Assembly (NCBI RefSeq): GCF_000170835.1 | Contig: NZ_ABCP01000031.1 | Span: forward strand, 1-42,855 | DNA: 42,855 nucleotides | Direction of reading: 5' to 3' | From: Marinobacter algicola DG893 | GTDB taxonomy: Bacteria > Pseudomonadota > Gammaproteobacteria > Pseudomonadales > Oleiphilaceae | Shown here: positions 22,052 to 30,647 of the stretch, piece by piece | Layout: every line of letters begins with the position of its first letter | How positions within the stretch are numbered: the stretch's first letter is position 1 | Notes under the pieces: model-generated | The model's database searches: none | Seen by the model: the letters and a program-made list of their open reading frames with translations, nothing else | What the model was told of the DNA's origin: nothing | Position numbers and translations under genes: made by a program

Positions 22052-22315
22052 ATGTCAGGTCATGACTACGATGCTGTGAACTACTGGAAGGCAAACTTAC
22101 GCCTTATATTCGGGAGCCTCATTGTCTGGGCCCTCGTGTCTTATGGGTTTGCGATACTGCTTCGCCCCATGCTTGCCGGAATTCCCATTGGCGGAACCGA
22201 CCTGGGCTTCTGGTTTGCCCAGCAGGGTTCGATCCTTACTTTCATCGCGTTGATCTTCCATTACGCCTGGCGGATGAACAAGCTCGATGAAAAATTTGAC
22301 GTGCATGAGGAGTAA
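22052..22315 (+). CDS. DUF4212 symporter small subunit
   Basis: An 87-aa membrane protein with two helices (about residues 17-39 and 53-72). This matches DUF4212, the small partner encoded before VC_2705-type sodium/solute symporters. AGGAG lies 7 nt before the ATG; the gene ends 6 bp before the symporter. It likely forms or stabilises a complex with the transporter; direct function is unproven. Confidence 0.92.
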   Translation: MSGHDYDAVNYWKANLRLIFGSLIVWALVSYGFAILLRPMLAGIPIGGTDLGFWFAQQGSILTFIALIFHYAWRMNKLDEKFDVHEE

Positions 22316-22321
22316 GTTCGA

Positions 22322-24088
22322 ATGAGTCAATTTGCCATTAACCTATTATTTGTGGGCGGCTCATTCGCCCTCTATATCGGTATCGCCATTTGGGCGAAGG
22401 CCGGTAGCACCAGTGACTTCTACGTTGCCGGCGGCGGTGTTCACCCGATCACCAACGGTGCGGCGATCGGTGCTGACTGGATGTCTGCGGCATCCTTCAT
22501 TTCCATGGCGGGCCTGATTGCCGCCGGTGGTTATGCCAACTCTACGTTCCTTATGGGCTGGACTGGCGGCTACGTTCTGCTGGCCATGCTTCTTGCACCT
22601 TACCTGCGTAAGTTCGGCAAGTTTACGGTTCCCGAGTTTATCGGTGACCGCTTCTACAGCAAGAATGCCCGCCTTGTAGCGGTTATCTGTCTGATTGTAG
22701 CGTCCGTGACCTACGTTATCGGTCAAATGGCTGGTGCCGGCGTAGCCTTCTCTCGCTTCCTGGAAGTAGACGCCACCATGGGTCTGATTATCGCTGCCAT
22801 CGTGGTATTTGTTTACGCCGTGCTCGGCGGCATGAAAGGTATTACCTACACTCAGGTTGCTCAGTACTGCGTACTGATTACTGCGTACACCATTCCTGCT
22901 GTCTTCATCTCCCTGCAGTTGACCGGTAACGCCCTGCCTCCACTTGGTCTGTTTTCCACTCACGTGGATTCCGGCATGCCAATTCTGGACAAACTGAATC
23001 AGGTCATCACGGATCTCGGCTTCAACGAGTACACTGCTGATGTGGACAACAAACTGAACATGGTTCTGTTCACCCTGACCCTGATGATCGGTACCGCTGG
23101 CCTGCCCCACGTTATTATCCGGTTCTTCACTGTGCCAAAAGTGGCTGATGCACGCTGGTCTGCAGGCTGGGCGCTTGTTTTCATCGCCCTGCTTTACCTG
23201 ACTGCGCCTGCCGTTGCTTCTATGGCTCGTTTGAACCTGATGACGACCATCTACCCGGAAGGCACACAAGCAGAGCCGATCCAGTACGATGAGCGTCCTA
23301 ACTGGATCAGAGAGTGGGAAGTAACCGGACTGATTCAGTTCACCGACAAGAACGAAGACGGTCGTATCCAGCTGTACAACGACTCGCCAGAATTTGAAAG
23401 CACGGCTCAGTCTCGTGGCTGGGAAGGCAACGAGCTTGTCGTTAACCGGGATATCCTGGTACTGGCCAACCCGGAAATCGCCAACCTGCCAGGATGGGTT
23501 ATCGGCCTGATCGCTGCCGGTGGTCTGGCAGCAGCCCTGTCGACGGCGGCCGGTCTGTTGCTAGCGATATCGTCGGCAGTCAGTCACGACCTGATCAAAG
23601 GCTCGATTAACCCCAATATCACGGAGAAAGGCGAGTTGATGGCCGCCCGTATTTCCATGGCCGTTGCCATAGTGGTAGCCACCTATCTTGGCGCCAATCC
23701 CCCGGGGTTCGCAGCACAGGTAGTGGCATTGGCGTTCGGTATTGCGGCAGCCTCGCTGTTCCCGGCACTGATGATGGGTATCTTCTCAAAGCGGGTTAAC
23801 AATGTTGGCGCGATCGCCGGTATGCTGACCGGCCTGGCCTTTACCCTCTCGTACATTTTTGTGTACAAAGGCTGGCTGTTCATTCCAGGCACCAATAATC
23901 TGGCAGACACTCCGGAAAACTGGGTTCTGGGCATTTCGCCGCTGTCTATCGGTGCCATTGGTGCTATCGTCAACTTTGCGGTAGCCTTCATTGTGTCCAA
24001 CGCAACTGAAGAACCGCCCGTTGAGATTCAGGAACTGGTTGAAAGCGTCCGCTACCCACGTGGTGCGAGTCAGGCTCACGACCACTAA
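22322..24088 (+). CDS. VC_2705-family sodium/solute symporter (acetate-type)
   Basis: A 588-aa inner-membrane sodium:solute symporter (SSS family) with about 13 hydrophobic helices. Family stretches include ADWMSAASFISMAGLI near residue 53, YVIGQMAGAGVAFSRF and LAAALSTAAGLLLAISSAVSHD. Between helices, at about residues 315-385, is a hydrophilic insert containing DKNEDGRIQLYN (342-353), which resembles an EF-hand calcium loop. Relatives are linked to acetate, propionate or pyruvate uptake (ActP-like); the exact substrate cannot be read. Codon choice is more regular than in neighbours, suggesting high expression. Terminated by a strong hairpin downstream. Confidence 0.92.
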   Translation: MSQFAINLLFVGGSFALYIGIAIWAKAGSTSDFYVAGGGVHPITNGAAIGADWMSAASFISMAGLIAAGGYANSTFLMGWTGGYVLLAMLLAPYLRKFGKFTVPEFIGDRFYSKNARLVAVICLIVASVTYVIGQMAGAGVAFSRFLEVDATMGLIIAAIVVFVYAVLGGMKGITYTQVAQYCVLITAYTIPAVFISLQLTGNALPPLGLFSTHVDSGMPILDKLNQVITDLGFNEYTADVDNKLNMVLFTLTLMIGTAGLPHVIIRFFTVPKVADARWSAGWALVFIALLYLTAPAVASMARLNLMTTIYPEGTQAEPIQYDERPNWIREWEVTGLIQFTDKNEDGRIQLYNDSPEFESTAQSRGWEGNELVVNRDILVLANPEIANLPGWVIGLIAAGGLAAALSTAAGLLLAISSAVSHDLIKGSINPNITEKGELMAARISMAVAIVVATYLGANPPGFAAQVVALAFGIAAASLFPALMMGIFSKRVNNVGAIAGMLTGLAFTLSYIFVYKGWLFIPGTNNLADTPENWVLGISPLSIGAIGAIVNFAVAFIVSNATEEPPVEIQELVESVRYPRGASQAHDH

Positions 24089-24134
24089 GCAACGAATCAG
24101 CCTGATTCATTGAATGAATTAGAAGGTTGATGAT

Positions 24135-24171
24135 GAACGGGCTTCCTCTGAGAGGGAGCCCGTTCTTTTTT
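24135..24171 (+). terminator. Intrinsic terminator after the symporter
   Basis: A long stem with arms GAACGGGCT and AGCCCGTTC, continuing through TCCTCT paired with AGAGGGA (one bulge), then six T. It ends the DUF4212-symporter transcript, with the next gene starting only 15 bp later. Confidence 0.9.
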
Positions 24172-24186
24172 AAGGAAACCCTTTTT

Positions 24187-24693
24187 ATGTTCTGGACGTT
24201 TGTCGCTACCGCCTTTTGCGGCCTGGGCGCCGCAGGTATTGCACTTGGTATTCGGGCCGCGACCCGTAACCTGGCGCCAAAGTGGATCATCCCGGTATTT
24301 GCCGGAGCCGGCATGCTGGGGTATCTCATTTATACCGAGTACACCTGGTTTGAACAGAAACAGTCCCTGATGCCCGAAGAGGCTGTCATTGTGGATACGG
24401 AGAGTAACGGCATACTCTGGCGCCCATGGACGTTTTTCTTCCCTTACATCAACGCTTTCTCGACAGTGGATACCAAAAGCATCAGTGAAACTGCCTCAAA
24501 CTCAAATGTAGTGCGATTCACCCTGTATCGGTTCGAACAAAAAATGACCGACGCTGTCTCCCATCGGGTTCATATACTTAACTGTAATACCCGCGAACTT
24601 GTACCGCTGGGTTCAGACGGAACCCCAAGGCTTGATAACATGAAAAAATTGGGCCTGCAGGACAAACTGTTGAATACCGTTTGCGGCGAGTGA
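24187..24693 (+). CDS. Hypothetical two-TM membrane protein
   Basis: Not recognised. The longer frame starts inside the terminator, so the ATG at 24187, with AAGGA upstream, is preferred: 168 aa. Two hydrophobic helices occupy about residues 1-20 and 32-52, followed by a soluble domain of about 110 residues with an odd aromatic cluster WRPWTFFFPYINAF at about 77-90 and two Cys near the C-terminus (LNCNTRE, TVCGE). The second helix-exposed domain could face either side of the membrane. It sits between the symporter and the kinase gene, so a role in sensing or in the transporter complex is possible but unproven. Confidence 0.75.
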   Translation: MFWTFVATAFCGLGAAGIALGIRAATRNLAPKWIIPVFAGAGMLGYLIYTEYTWFEQKQSLMPEEAVIVDTESNGILWRPWTFFFPYINAFSTVDTKSISETASNSNVVRFTLYRFEQKMTDAVSHRVHILNCNTRELVPLGSDGTPRLDNMKKLGLQDKLLNTVCGE

Positions 24694-24745
24694 CGATAAC
24701 CCCAACCGCCCCCGAGAACCCCGGGTAGAATAAAAAGAGCGAATT

Positions 24746-27700
24746 ATGATTAGTGCCTGGTTGCTGGTTTTAATTTCCATCACCTACATTTCGATTCTTT
24801 TTATTATTGCCTGGGCCGGCGACAGGCATCCCGGGCTGTACCGGCGGCGATGGGCCAGAACCCATATCTATGCTCTATCCCTCGCGGTTTATTTCACGTC
24901 CTGGACCTTCTATGGCGCCGTAGGCCGCGCAACCCAGGAGGGTCTGGGGTTCCTGCCCATCTACTTGGGCCCACTGCTGGTTTTCGTGTTTGGCGCGCCT
25001 CTTCTTCGCCGAATTATTTTTATCAGCAAACGCAATAACAGCACCTCCATTGCAGACTTTATTGCCTCCCGCTATGGCAAGTCTCAGTCCCTTGCCGCAA
25101 TGGTTGCTGTGTTTGCGCTTGTTGGCAGCGTTCCCTACATAGCGCTTCAGCTCAAAGCAATCTCCATGGGTTTCAATGTACTTTCCGATTCAGGCACGTC
25201 GTATACCGAACTAAGCCCCGCCGCATGGAACGATTCCGCCTGGTACATTACTCTTGTGCTTGCCGTGTTTACCGTGCTCTTCGGTACCCGCCATCTCGAA
25301 TCCACCGAGCACCACCGGGGCATGATCCAGGCTATTGCTTTTGAATCGCTCATAAAGATCGTCGCGTTCGTGGCGGTTGGGCTGTTCGTAGGTTGGGGGC
25401 TTTACGGCGGGTTCGGAGATCTTTGGAGCAACGTCCGCGATGCTGGACTGGTTGGCACCCTGACCACCGACAGTATTGAGGCTCCGGCCTTCATTACTCA
25501 GACCCTGGTGGCGATGCTGGCCATCATCTGCCTGCCGCGACAATTTCACGTCATGGTGGTGGAGAACACCGACCACCGGGATTTTGAAACCGCCCGCTGG
25601 GCGATGCCGATTTACCTGATTATCGCCAGCGCCTTTGTCCTACCTATTGCAGCCGCTGGCTTGTTATCCCCGGAGGCCAGCGCATCCGATCCCGACATTC
25701 TGATCCTGAACCTGCCAATTCTGGCCGGGGAGCAATGGCTCGCCATCCTGGCATTTCTGGGCGGTGGATCAGCGGCTGCAGCAATGGTCATCGTCTGTTC
25801 AGTCGCCATCGCAACCATGGTCAGCAACGAAATCATCATGCCGGCGCTGCTGAAGTTCTTCCGCCCACGCATGAACAAACGCTCGGATCTCAGCTACCTG
25901 CTACTCAGCATTCGACGGGTTGCTATCTTCGTGGTGTTGCTCACTGCCTACGGTTTCTATCGCATGGCAGGTGCAGATTACAGTCTCACAGCCTTTGGGC
26001 TGCTCTCATTCGCCGCAGCGGCCCAGTTCGGGCCGGCACTGGTCGGCGGTATTCTCTGGCGCAAGGGCAACCATACCGGCGCTGTCTGGGGCCTTGGCCT
26101 CGGTTTCCTGATGTGGTGCTATACCCTGCTGTTGCCCGCCCTGGCATCCACCGGCTGGTTGAGCGATACCCTGATTGATCATGGCGTTTGGGGTATTAGC
26201 TGGACAAGGCCCACGGCACTTTTCGGTTCTGAACTTGATCAGACCAGCCACGGTATTATCTGGAGCCTGGGCATCAACACCGTTACCTACATCGTTCTCT
26301 CCATGCTGACCCGACAACGGGTGCGGGAAAAGATCCAGATCGCCTCGTTCTTCCACGATCCCCAACCGAGAGCGGAGACGCCGCAGCAACAGAGCTGGCA
26401 GGGCGAGATCATGACCTCTGACCTGCAGGCAATCTCCGACCGTTTCATGGGGGAAGAGCGGGCCGAAGCCATCTTCCGCAACTACGAGCGGCGCAATGCC
26501 ATTCGCCTGCACCCTCATAGGCCGGCTTCGTCACACCTGATGAAATTCATTGAGCGGCAACTGGCGTCAGTGATCGGGGCGTCCACGGCTCGTGTGGTAC
26601 TGGAGTCCACGCTTACCGGGCGGGACATGCAGATAGAGGACGTTGTCAGCATCGTCGACGAAGCCTCGCAAGCCATGACCTTCAGCCGGGAATTGCTGCA
26701 ATCGGCAATAGAGAACATCAGCCTGGGCGTTTCCGTCGTCAACCATCAACAACAGTTGGTGGTGTGGAACCATCGCTACCTGGAGCAATTCAGCTACCCG
26801 AAAGGCTTCGTCAGGGTCGGCCGGCCGGTGGAGGACCTGATGCGGTACAACCTGACCAGTGCCAATCTGCCAGCGAGACGAATCGACGAGGTCATTGCTG
26901 ATCGCTGCGCCAGCATGCGCGAGGGTCGGCCGATGTCCTACGAGCGTCAACGCCCGGACGGCACTGTACTGAGGATTGACGGCAGCCCGATTCCCGGTGG
27001 TGGTTACGTAACCACCTTCCAGGACATCACCGCAATGCGGAGGACCGAGCAGGCTCTGAAAGAAACCAATATCTACCTGGAGCAGCGCGTCAAGGAACGC
27101 ACCCAGGAGCTTCAGGTGATTAACGAGCAGATGCTCAAGGCAAAATCCGTGGCTGAACAGGCCAACCAGAGCAAAACCCGCTTTCTGGCGTCAGCAAGCC
27201 ATGACCTTCTCCAACCCCTGAATGCCGCGCGGCTGTTCACGTCCGCTCTGGCGGGAAAAGCCAGGGACCCTGAAATGACCGAACTGGTGGACCACATTGA
27301 CAGCTCGCTGGGCGCCGCCGAAGAAATCATCAGCACCCTATTGGACATCTCGAAGCTGGACGCCGGTGCACTGGAACCGGATATCGGTGTGTTTCCGGTC
27401 AACGAAATCATGCGGCACCTGGCAACCGACTTCTCAGCCATCGCAAAAGACCAGGGCCTGGATCTTCATGTCGTCCCAAGCAGCGCCTGGGTGCGGTCAG
27501 ACTCGAAACTGCTGCGGCGCGTGATCCAGAATTTTCTTTCCAACGCCATTCGTTACACCCCAAGCGGGAAAATCCTGCTGGGCTGTCGGCGCCTGAAGGG
27601 GTATATCCGCATTGAGGTATGGGATACCGGGCCGGGTATTCCGGAAGACCAGCTTACTCACATCTTCGAGGAATTCCGTCGTTTTCAGCAGGGCCGGGAC

Positions 27701-28264
27701 AAAAAGGGCCTTGGTCTCGGGCTCGCGATTGTCGACCGCATCTGTGGCATGCTGAATCACCCGGTGAACGTGCAGTCGGTTCAGGGACTCGGCAGCGTAT
27801 TCAGCATCACCGTGCCAGTTGCGCCGGCCGAGCGCAGCGATCAGAACACCACCAAACATGCACCCGCCTCGCGGCGCGTATCAAGCCTGGGAGGCCTTCA
27901 CGTGGTCTGTATCGACAATGATCCGGCCATCCTCCATGGCATGAGTGCCCTGCTGGACAACTGGCACTGTGACGTGACGACCGCGGAAAGCCTGGAGGAT
28001 GCTCGGGACAAGCTGAACGGCACGAAACCGGACATCATATTGGCCGACTACCAACTGGACGATAACCGGAATGGGCTCGATGCCATGGATTCATTGAGGG
28101 ACGAGATCAGCAATGATATACCTGGCATACTCATTACCGGCTATATGGCTCCCGACGTCAGGGAGGATGCGATCAGCAGGGGATATCAGATCCTTTATAA
28201 GCCGGTAAAGCCAGCGGCATTACGAGCACTGGTTAACAAGTTGCTGAAACAGAAACGGTCATGA
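24746..28264 (+). CDS. Symporter-fused hybrid histidine kinase (CrbS/MxtR/CbrA-like)
   Basis: A 1172-aa membrane sensor. Residues about 1-560 form a sodium:solute-symporter-like domain with many helices; about 650-770 a PAS-type domain (SLGVSVVNHQQQLVVWNHRYLEQF), then a coiled coil, the dimerisation/phosphoacceptor box ASHDLLQPLNAAR with His819, the N-box QNFLSNAIRYT, G-boxes WDTGPGIP and GLGLGLAIV, and a C-terminal receiver with Asp1101 (ILADYQLD). Relatives CrbS of Vibrio and MxtR/CbrA of Pseudomonas control acetate and carbon-source use. Placement right after an acetate-type symporter supports that role. It overlaps the receiver-TPR gene by 4 bp. Confidence 0.92.
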   Translation: MISAWLLVLISITYISILFIIAWAGDRHPGLYRRRWARTHIYALSLAVYFTSWTFYGAVGRATQEGLGFLPIYLGPLLVFVFGAPLLRRIIFISKRNNSTSIADFIASRYGKSQSLAAMVAVFALVGSVPYIALQLKAISMGFNVLSDSGTSYTELSPAAWNDSAWYITLVLAVFTVLFGTRHLESTEHHRGMIQAIAFESLIKIVAFVAVGLFVGWGLYGGFGDLWSNVRDAGLVGTLTTDSIEAPAFITQTLVAMLAIICLPRQFHVMVVENTDHRDFETARWAMPIYLIIASAFVLPIAAAGLLSPEASASDPDILILNLPILAGEQWLAILAFLGGGSAAAAMVIVCSVAIATMVSNEIIMPALLKFFRPRMNKRSDLSYLLLSIRRVAIFVVLLTAYGFYRMAGADYSLTAFGLLSFAAAAQFGPALVGGILWRKGNHTGAVWGLGLGFLMWCYTLLLPALASTGWLSDTLIDHGVWGISWTRPTALFGSELDQTSHGIIWSLGINTVTYIVLSMLTRQRVREKIQIASFFHDPQPRAETPQQQSWQGEIMTSDLQAISDRFMGEERAEAIFRNYERRNAIRLHPHRPASSHLMKFIERQLASVIGASTARVVLESTLTGRDMQIEDVVSIVDEASQAMTFSRELLQSAIENISLGVSVVNHQQQLVVWNHRYLEQFSYPKGFVRVGRPVEDLMRYNLTSANLPARRIDEVIADRCASMREGRPMSYERQRPDGTVLRIDGSPIPGGGYVTTFQDITAMRRTEQALKETNIYLEQRVKERTQELQVINEQMLKAKSVAEQANQSKTRFLASASHDLLQPLNAARLFTSALAGKARDPEMTELVDHIDSSLGAAEEIISTLLDISKLDAGALEPDIGVFPVNEIMRHLATDFSAIAKDQGLDLHVVPSSAWVRSDSKLLRRVIQNFLSNAIRYTPSGKILLGCRRLKGYIRIEVWDTGPGIPEDQLTHIFEEFRRFQQGRDKKGLGLGLAIVDRICGMLNHPVNVQSVQGLGSVFSITVPVAPAERSDQNTTKHAPASRRVSSLGGLHVVCIDNDPAILHGMSALLDNWHCDVTTAESLEDARDKLNGTKPDIILADYQLDDNRNGLDAMDSLRDEISNDIPGILITGYMAPDVREDAISRGYQILYKPVKPAALRALVNKLLKQKRS

Positions 28265-29901
28265 CCGAACCCACTACCAACGCCATCGGTGCCAGCTTCG
28301 GGAAACTCAGTTACCTGGTCGTCGACGACTTCGAGAATTTTAGATTGTCCATGCGGCAAATATTGCGGAATTGCGGCGCCGACAAGATTGAATCGGTCGC
28401 CAACGCCTCCGCTGCCGTCCAATACTGTGCCTATAACCATGTAGACGTGGTGCTTTGCGACTACAACCTGGGTGAAGGCAAGAACGGCCAACATATACTC
28501 GAGGAGCTCCGGCACAAGAAGCTCCTGAAACGTTCTTCGCTGTTTCTGATGGTGACCGCCGAAACCTCCAAGGAAATGGTAATGGGCGCCCGGGAATACC
28601 AACCTGACGGCTACCTCACCAAGCCTATCAACCGCGCCATGCTTGAAAAGCGATTGGGTGGCCTTATCGCACAACGCAATGCCCTGCTCCCCATCAACCG
28701 GGAGATCGATCGGGAAAATTTCCCCGAAGCCATTTCTCTCTGCCTGCAGACGCTACCCTCACAGCCCCGCTACAAGACCTGGCTGATGAAAACGCTGGCC
28801 GACCTCTATTACCAGGTTGGAGACTTCAGCCACGCCCTGAAGATCCATGACGACGTACTGAGCCAGCGCGATCTTTCCTGGGCAAGGCTTGGTCGTGGCA
28901 AAATCCTGATCGCCAACCAGAACTACGATGACGCGGCAGCAACCCTGAAAGAGCTGGTGTCACAACATCCGGATTACATGGAAGCGTATGACCTTCTTGC
29001 CGAGGCTCTCGAAAAACAGGGCCGGCCCACCCAGGCCCAACAGATTCTTGAGAAGGCGGCAGAGCACTCCCCCAACGCGCTGCTACGACACAAACACCTG
29101 GCCACCCTTGCCTCGTCCAATCAGGACATGCCAACAGCGTCCAAAGCCTGGCGACAAACCGTCAGCCTTGGCACCTACTCAATACACGACAACTCCGAAC
29201 ACTATCTTGCATTGGGCCAGTCACTGTCTGATCTCAGCGAAGGGGATTCGTCAAGTGAGGCCGCTGCCCACGCGGACGAAGCTCTGACCATACTCCGACG
29301 CATGGAAAAGCGGTTTGCCGGGCAAGAGGATATCAAGCTGAGGAGCCGAATTATCCAGTCCCGGGTTCATGCCGGCCAGGACCGAATGAATGAAGCCCAA
29401 AGCGCTCTGGACAGCATTGCGGACGAACTCGATCCTGATCTGATGCATCCCGACGCCTGCCTTGACTACGCCAAGACGCTGTTCCGCCTGGGCCGGGAGA
29501 AAGACGCCAAGGGCCTGCTCAATGCCCTTGCCATTCGTTGCAGTGACAACCCTCTGCTATTGCAGAAAATCGAGAGTTTGCTCGATGAACCGGTGGGCTT
29601 CCGACAAAAGCTTCAAGCCCGGTCGCTGAACCGTGATGGCATCAAGGCGTTCGAAGCAGGCAATCTGGAAGAGGCCGTGACCACATTCAACCGGGCACTG
29701 GATATCGTGCCCTCCCACGCGGCTCTCAACTTGAACCTGGTACAGGTATTGATGAAGCAACATCAGGATACGACGGGTGATCGTGAGCTCTTGAAACGCT
29801 GTGAAAGATGCCTGGAAAAACTCGTTGATCTGCCAGAGCAGCATCGCCAACACCGACGCCTGATCTCTTTGCGCAAGAAACTGGAGGGAATGATGTCATG
29901 A
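28261..29901 (+). CDS. Response regulator with TPR repeats, no DNA-binding domain
   Basis: A 546-aa protein with an N-terminal receiver (about 15-140; acidic VDDFE, phosphoacceptor Asp67 in VVLCDYNLG, Thr/Lys switch region ending YLTKPINR) and then about 400 residues of tetratricopeptide-like helical repeats (from about 160 to the end), e.g. the YYQVGDFSHALKIHDDVL and NYDDAAATLKELVSQHPDY units. No DNA-binding, cyclase or methylesterase domain is present, so output is probably by protein binding. The architecture recalls VieB of Vibrio cholerae (receiver plus TPR). ATGA overlaps at both ends couple it to the two kinases. Confidence 0.9.
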   Translation: MTEPTTNAIGASFGKLSYLVVDDFENFRLSMRQILRNCGADKIESVANASAAVQYCAYNHVDVVLCDYNLGEGKNGQHILEELRHKKLLKRSSLFLMVTAETSKEMVMGAREYQPDGYLTKPINRAMLEKRLGGLIAQRNALLPINREIDRENFPEAISLCLQTLPSQPRYKTWLMKTLADLYYQVGDFSHALKIHDDVLSQRDLSWARLGRGKILIANQNYDDAAATLKELVSQHPDYMEAYDLLAEALEKQGRPTQAQQILEKAAEHSPNALLRHKHLATLASSNQDMPTASKAWRQTVSLGTYSIHDNSEHYLALGQSLSDLSEGDSSSEAAAHADEALTILRRMEKRFAGQEDIKLRSRIIQSRVHAGQDRMNEAQSALDSIADELDPDLMHPDACLDYAKTLFRLGREKDAKGLLNALAIRCSDNPLLLQKIESLLDEPVGFRQKLQARSLNRDGIKAFEAGNLEEAVTTFNRALDIVPSHAALNLNLVQVLMKQHQDTTGDRELLKRCERCLEKLVDLPEQHRQHRRLISLRKKLEGMMS

Positions 29902-30614
29902 CCACCAATGATCATGAGCAGTTGAGCCACCCCCAAAGTACACAGAGCATCGACTTTTCAATGGTGTTGGCGTCTGCCGTCCACGACATGAAAAATTCGC
30001 TGGGCATGTTGCTGAACTCCCTGGATGAACTTCGTCAGGAGCAGGCAGAGACCGTCGGCGACTCTGCACGTTTCAACACCTTGCAATATGAAGCCGAACG
30101 CATGCACAACGATCTGGTGCAGTTACTGGGCATCTACAGGCTTGGCGAAAACAACCTGTCCGCCCATGTTGAGGAACACTTCGTTCCGGACTTCCTGGCT
30201 CAGCAAATGGCTCGCCATACACCGCTTCTTGAGGGGATGGGGATCAAGCTGGCAATCGAATCCGATGAAATCAATGGCTTCTTCGATGAGGACCTGCTGA
30301 CCGGCGTACTCAATAACACCATCAACAACGCCATCCGGTACACCAAGAGTATGATCAAACTGACAGCAGCGATGCACGATGAGTTTCTGGTGATTGGCGT
30401 GGAAGATGACGGCAACGGATACCCGGAAAACATGCAGCACAATGGAACTCCCAGCTTCAAATCCCTGAACTTCAACAATGGAAGCACCGGTCTTGGGTTG
30501 TTCTTCGCATCATCGGTTGCCCAGCTTCATAGCAACGGTGACCGCCACGGATATATCAAGCTCCACAATGATGGCCGGCTGAGCGGTGGCGTATTCGAGA
30601 TCTGGCTGCCATGA
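29898..30614 (+). CDS. Soluble histidine kinase without sensor domain
   Basis: A 238-aa kinase containing only the catalytic core. The phosphoacceptor box is VLASAVHDMKNSLGMLL with His29; the ATPase part has the N-box NNTINNAIRYT, VEDDGNGYPE and STGLGLFFASSVAQ. No membrane helix, PAS or GAF domain was seen, so it must receive its signal from partner proteins. The ATG overlaps the receiver-TPR stop by 4 bp; the following receiver gene starts 33 bp later with an AGGAAGG site. The likely partners are the adjacent receivers. Confidence 0.88.
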   Translation: MTTNDHEQLSHPQSTQSIDFSMVLASAVHDMKNSLGMLLNSLDELRQEQAETVGDSARFNTLQYEAERMHNDLVQLLGIYRLGENNLSAHVEEHFVPDFLAQQMARHTPLLEGMGIKLAIESDEINGFFDEDLLTGVLNNTINNAIRYTKSMIKLTAAMHDEFLVIGVEDDGNGYPENMQHNGTPSFKSLNFNNGSTGLGLFFASSVAQLHSNGDRHGYIKLHNDGRLSGGVFEIWLP

Positions 30615-30647
30615 TGGAACACAGCCAATACTTCAGGAAGGGAAACA

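Noticed and set aside
24127..24186. Start of the hypothetical protein at 24127
   Set aside because: It would place the first 20 codons in a strong terminator; the ATG at 24187 has its own ribosome site.
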